64,000 bases of DNA from Uranotaenia lowii (Eukaryota > Arthropoda > Insecta > Diptera > Culicidae): NCBI RefSeq assembly GCF_029784155.1, contig NC_073692.1, forward strand, positions 436,740,260 through 436,804,259, given 5' to 3'. The notes beneath the pieces are model-generated. The model was given only the letters and a program-made list of their open reading frames with translations. It made no database searches and had not been told where the DNA came from. Positions 60,840-64,000 of the stretch are shown here, piece by piece; positions within the stretch are counted from its first letter, which is position 1, and every line of letters begins with the position of its first letter. The position numbers and the translations under genes were made by a program.

Positions 60840-61379
60840 CCCCAAAAAATTTTTCAGTTATCCCCAAGAGAATAAGAAGCTAGAAGTTTTTGAGATTTGC
60901 GACAGAAGCTTTTGAGATTTGCGACAGAAGCTTTTGAGATTTGCGATAGAAGCTTTTGAGATTTGCGACAGAAGCGATCCACAGTCCCTGGGAGAATGGT
61001 GAAGATTCCTGCAGGATAAACACATCCTAGCTGATTTGAAATAGTCGTAGAGTAGTCAGATGATGTCACATTAGGTCAGTTTTTTTTTTATTCTGAAATG
61101 AAACTGAATAACAAGTTTGGAGATGCGAATCGAAAGTCTTGCATTGCGGAAATTTTATTTTTAGATGGTACACATGATTAAGATTCTAGGCAGAGTTTTT
61201 TTTTTAACATAAAGATCAAAATATTTTATCTGAATTTGAATCTTCATTTTCAATTAAAAATGACCGTGAAGTTAAATCTGTAACGCAATTCCTATTTTGA
61301 GAATTAAATTTCAATGTTATATCAAGTAACGAATGATTATACTGTTACTATCTGAAGTGATTGTTATGATTCCTATGAT
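60840..61379. repeat. duplicated block, left copy
   Basis: Aligns with 62680-63100 through GAGATTTGCGACAGAAG, GATCCACAGTCCCTG, AACAAGTTTGGAGATGCGAA and ACATGATTAAGATTCTA. Divergence is substantial. The two copies are separated by the inverted-repeat element at 61380-62506. Confidence 0.7.
60882..60970. repeat. four tandem 22-bp units
   Basis: AGAAGCTTTTGAGATTTGCGAC-type units, four copies with one or two differences. The right-hand duplicate (62697-62720) has only one, so the expansion happened after the block duplicated. Confidence 0.85.
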
Positions 61380-62506
61380 CACCCTTATTCTGGTTTACGG
61401 CGTATCTGCCATTCGTTCGAACGGATACTTTCGATCGAATTCGAAAAAGCTATTCTTGTTTTCGTTCGAATGCAATACGTTCGATGTTGGTGTTACCAGA
61501 TGAACTTCGAAATTTTTAGGCAGCCCTGCTGTATAAAAATGACAGTTGTTGGCGTAAAATTCCAATTTACATTTTTTTCACTCTCTTGTTTACATTTTTT
61601 ATTGGCCAGCGACGGTAAATATTCGATTTCGCGTTTCAAAAAGCAGTGTTCTAGGTGTTCTGGATGGTGATTTTTAGTAGAATGTGCGGTGATTTGGCGG
61701 TGCGGTGATTTGGCGGTGCGGTTTCTGGAATGTAATCAAACCCAAACTAGTGCGTCAACAGTGGCTGGAGCTGATCCCGGCAGCGAAACTAGCCCGGCAA
61801 AATGTCATCGTCAGCAGCAGCAACAAACACCGTTTGAACCAAGGCTGGCTGTTTCTGTGGCCTAGTTGGTCTCCGATCACAAAAAGTTTCCCGTGATGCC
61901 AATCAGGAATAATAAAGGCGCTCCCGCTATCTGTCCTGCGAAGAGTTGTTACGTCTCTGAAAACTTAAATATCGGAACTCGACGCTGATCACGATCACGA
62001 TATTAAAATTTATGATAATGCTTAATAAATAATTTATATGCAAATCTGAATCTATAAAATTGTGTTATTTTCAAGTTAAGAATAAGGGAAATTGATCGCG
62101 GAGAATTCAAAAATTATAAGCACCCTTTAAACCCCACCCCAGGTTTATCCGTTATCAAAAGTTTCCATAACAGTTGGCTCAATTCGTTCTGGATCGGAAT
62201 TTTCCTTTGATGAGTTTAAAGTTTCATTTTTTTCCTCCTAATGATGCACAACATATGCTTCAACTATGAAATTATACAAGATTACTGCATGTAAACGTTC
62301 GCGGTTCGCAGCATTAAACTTGCGTTTGCCGAGCGGAAGGAAAAATACTTTCGATCGAAAACGAGAATGCAAAAATTCGTTCGAACGAACTAGACGAACG
62401 ATGTTCGAAAAATCGAACTGTTCTAATACGTTCGAACGAAAACAAGAATACGAATAGGGGAAACTTTCGATCGAATGTCATTCGATCGAAAACGAGAATA
62501 AGGGTG
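61380..62506. mobile_element. unclassified inverted-repeat element rich in TTCGATCGAA palindromes
   Basis: The ends are CACCCTTATTCTGGTTT (61380) and the inverse of CACCCTTATTCTCGTTTTCG (ending 62506). Subterminal regions at both ends carry TTCGATCGAA, TTCGTTCGAACG and similar palindromes many times. The only flanking match is GAT on both sides, a possible 3-bp target duplication. The interior has two short plus-strand frames (61470-61670, 61705-61896) with no recognised domain. It interrupts the duplicated block. The superfamily is undetermined. Confidence 0.65.
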
Positions 62507-64000
62507 GATATGTATAAACCAGGTTGGTTGATAATCATAATCCCTTCAAAAGCTTAGAAGCAATCTTGTGGCCTGAAAGAATGTTAGGCTTAAATGGAAT
62601 GTATATTATACATTATACATGAATCTGAAACTTTTTAATAACCCCATTGACATAGAGAAGCTCCGAGAAGCTATCAGTCAACCCCAAAAGGATAAAATGT
62701 TCTGAGAAGCTTTTGAGATTTACGACAGAAGTGATCCAAAGTCTCTGTGAGGAAGGTTTCTGCGGGATGAACAAACCTAACCGATTTAAAACAGTTCGTA
62801 GGAAAGCTATAACTATTTGCTTGATAGATGAAGGCAACTATATAACAAGTTTGGAGATACGAATCGGAAATCTTGATTACTGAATTTTAAGTTTTTATAT
62901 GGTTGACATGATTAAGATCCTATTCTGAGTTCTAAAACACAAAGAATAAAATCTCTCAGCTGACTTTGAATCTTTAAATCGGACTTCAAAAATCGTGTAA
63001 TTAAATATTTTACGCAAGCCCTTGCTGAAAATGAAATTTCATCTGACTATAAGGTCTGAAACAGCAATCTAAGCTGAACCTTGGAACCTATGTTTGAAAT
63101 AAAAATAAAAAGAAAATACAAGTATTGCCCATCAGTTTAAGTCTATGAGTCATGTGTTATATCAAACAATGTTATGATCATTGATAATAACGACTAAAGG
63201 CGATTTCGATCCCTGTGGGGTTGGATCTGATTCCTATGAGATGTATAAATTCGGATGGTTGATAATAACTCATAGTAAGGATAAAATAAAAAAAAAAGTG
63301 GCCGATGATCCCTGTGAACAAAGATTTGGATCAAATTTTAATGTCAACAATCATTTGGAAGACTCATTACATTTCTGTGAAAGTATAAAAATATGTGGCA
63401 AGGTGAAGTTATGAAGTGGAGACGTATATGAAAAAAATATTTTTTTTTCAGTGAAGATTTTAGGTTACGAGAAACCATTTGTAATCCTTGTGAGGATAAA
63501 ATGCTTCTCGAAGCTTATTGATCCCTGTGACTATACAAACATAGCTCTGAAAAGCACCATTAGTTTCTGTGTGAATTACACTGATACGTAAATAATCCTT
63601 GGGAGGATGAATAAGACTCACCTGAGTTTGAATCTTCAATTTGCATTTAGAGAAGATTGTGAGATTCAATCCTTAACTAGGAGGTCTGAGACTGCAATCT
63701 TAGATTCAATCATAAAATCTATGCCTGAAATCCAAAAATGGACATGATGTCATGTAATGTATGGGTGCGTTCATTTTAAAGACAAAAAGAATTCATTTTA
63801 GGAAAATTATACTTCCAACGGCAGTATAAACCTGGCAAGTGGATAATTCCTCATAATAAGTATAAAACCTCCACAATATTGCTGATGATCCCCGTAAGTT
63901 TTGGGAACGAATTTTAATGTATACAAAAATACAAACATTAGAAAGTCTGAAAGAATAGAAAATTATGTGGTAGACAAAAACGGGAAGAAAATGTTTGACA
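62507..64000. repeat. right copy of duplicated block and flanking DNA
   Basis: 62640-63100 is the partner of 60840-61379. 63180-63600 contains further degenerate minisatellite phrases (GATCCCTGTG, CCTTGTGAGGATAAAATGC). The remainder to 64000 is AT-rich. No gene recognised. Confidence 0.55.

Overview
The window is eukaryotic, AT-rich, intron-bearing and gene-poor, and it looks like insect DNA. I think a mosquito or close relative is most likely. The grounds are a mariner transposase relic resembling the DD37E type described from mosquitoes, Jockey-like LINE relics, several hAT elements with exact 8-bp target-site duplications, a tRNA-derived SINE, very short GT..AG introns, and one gene of the secreted 5'-nucleotidase/apyrase family. 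No database search was possible, so the species call is inference.

Layout. 1-11 kb: a dead Tc1/mariner element (1213-2495), a degenerate ~143-bp tandem repeat (2620-3092), dispersed repeats, and a second mariner relic with perfect 27-bp inverted ends (9135-10104). 11.2-14.2 kb: a possible pair of C-terminal host exons on the minus strand, with a 2.76-kb non-autonomous element (8-bp TSD) inserted at the exon edge. That element carries a 107-bp-arm, 97% identical hairpin. 14.7-15.4 kb: a 5'-truncated LINE. 16.5-17.6 kb: the only confident host gene, the first four exons of an apyrase/5'-nucleotidase with TATA box and initiator, cut off by a 500-N assembly gap.

18.1-29.3 kb is a continuous ~11.2-kb array of a 9-bp monomer (ACAAAAATG), roughly 1,240 copies. 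Its right third has a higher-order structure marked by variant monomers, and its edge is duplicated with 225-bp spacing. Very long open frames across this array are artefacts: the period is a multiple of three and several frames lack stops. A ~43-copy block of the same monomer lies in inverted orientation at 53.6-54.1 kb.

33.4-34.2 kb: a hAT-type non-autonomous element. 38.5-45.3 kb: a stack of nested insertions. A decayed LINE reverse transcriptase is split by a 5.5-kb hAT (TSD ttgtatat). The hAT holds a foldback repeat in its transposase and a 4.1-kb LTR retrotransposon with near-identical 179-bp LTRs, a tRNA-Arg-type primer site, a polypurine tract and a minisatellite. 45.7-46.0 and 55.4-56.2 kb: two SINE copies, the second split by a 532-bp hAT-like element with exact TSD. 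47.8-49.9 kb: a longer decayed Jockey-like LINE with its own small insertion. 59.9-63.6 kb: a minisatellite and duplicated block interrupted by an unclassified element with palindromic TTCGATCGAA-type motifs.

The genes do not form a pathway. The window is one secreted-enzyme gene beside satellite DNA and repeated cycles of transposon insertion. The most unusual parts are the 9-bp satellite with its higher-order edge, the long near-perfect hairpin, and the nested stack whose insertion order can be read from target-site duplications.
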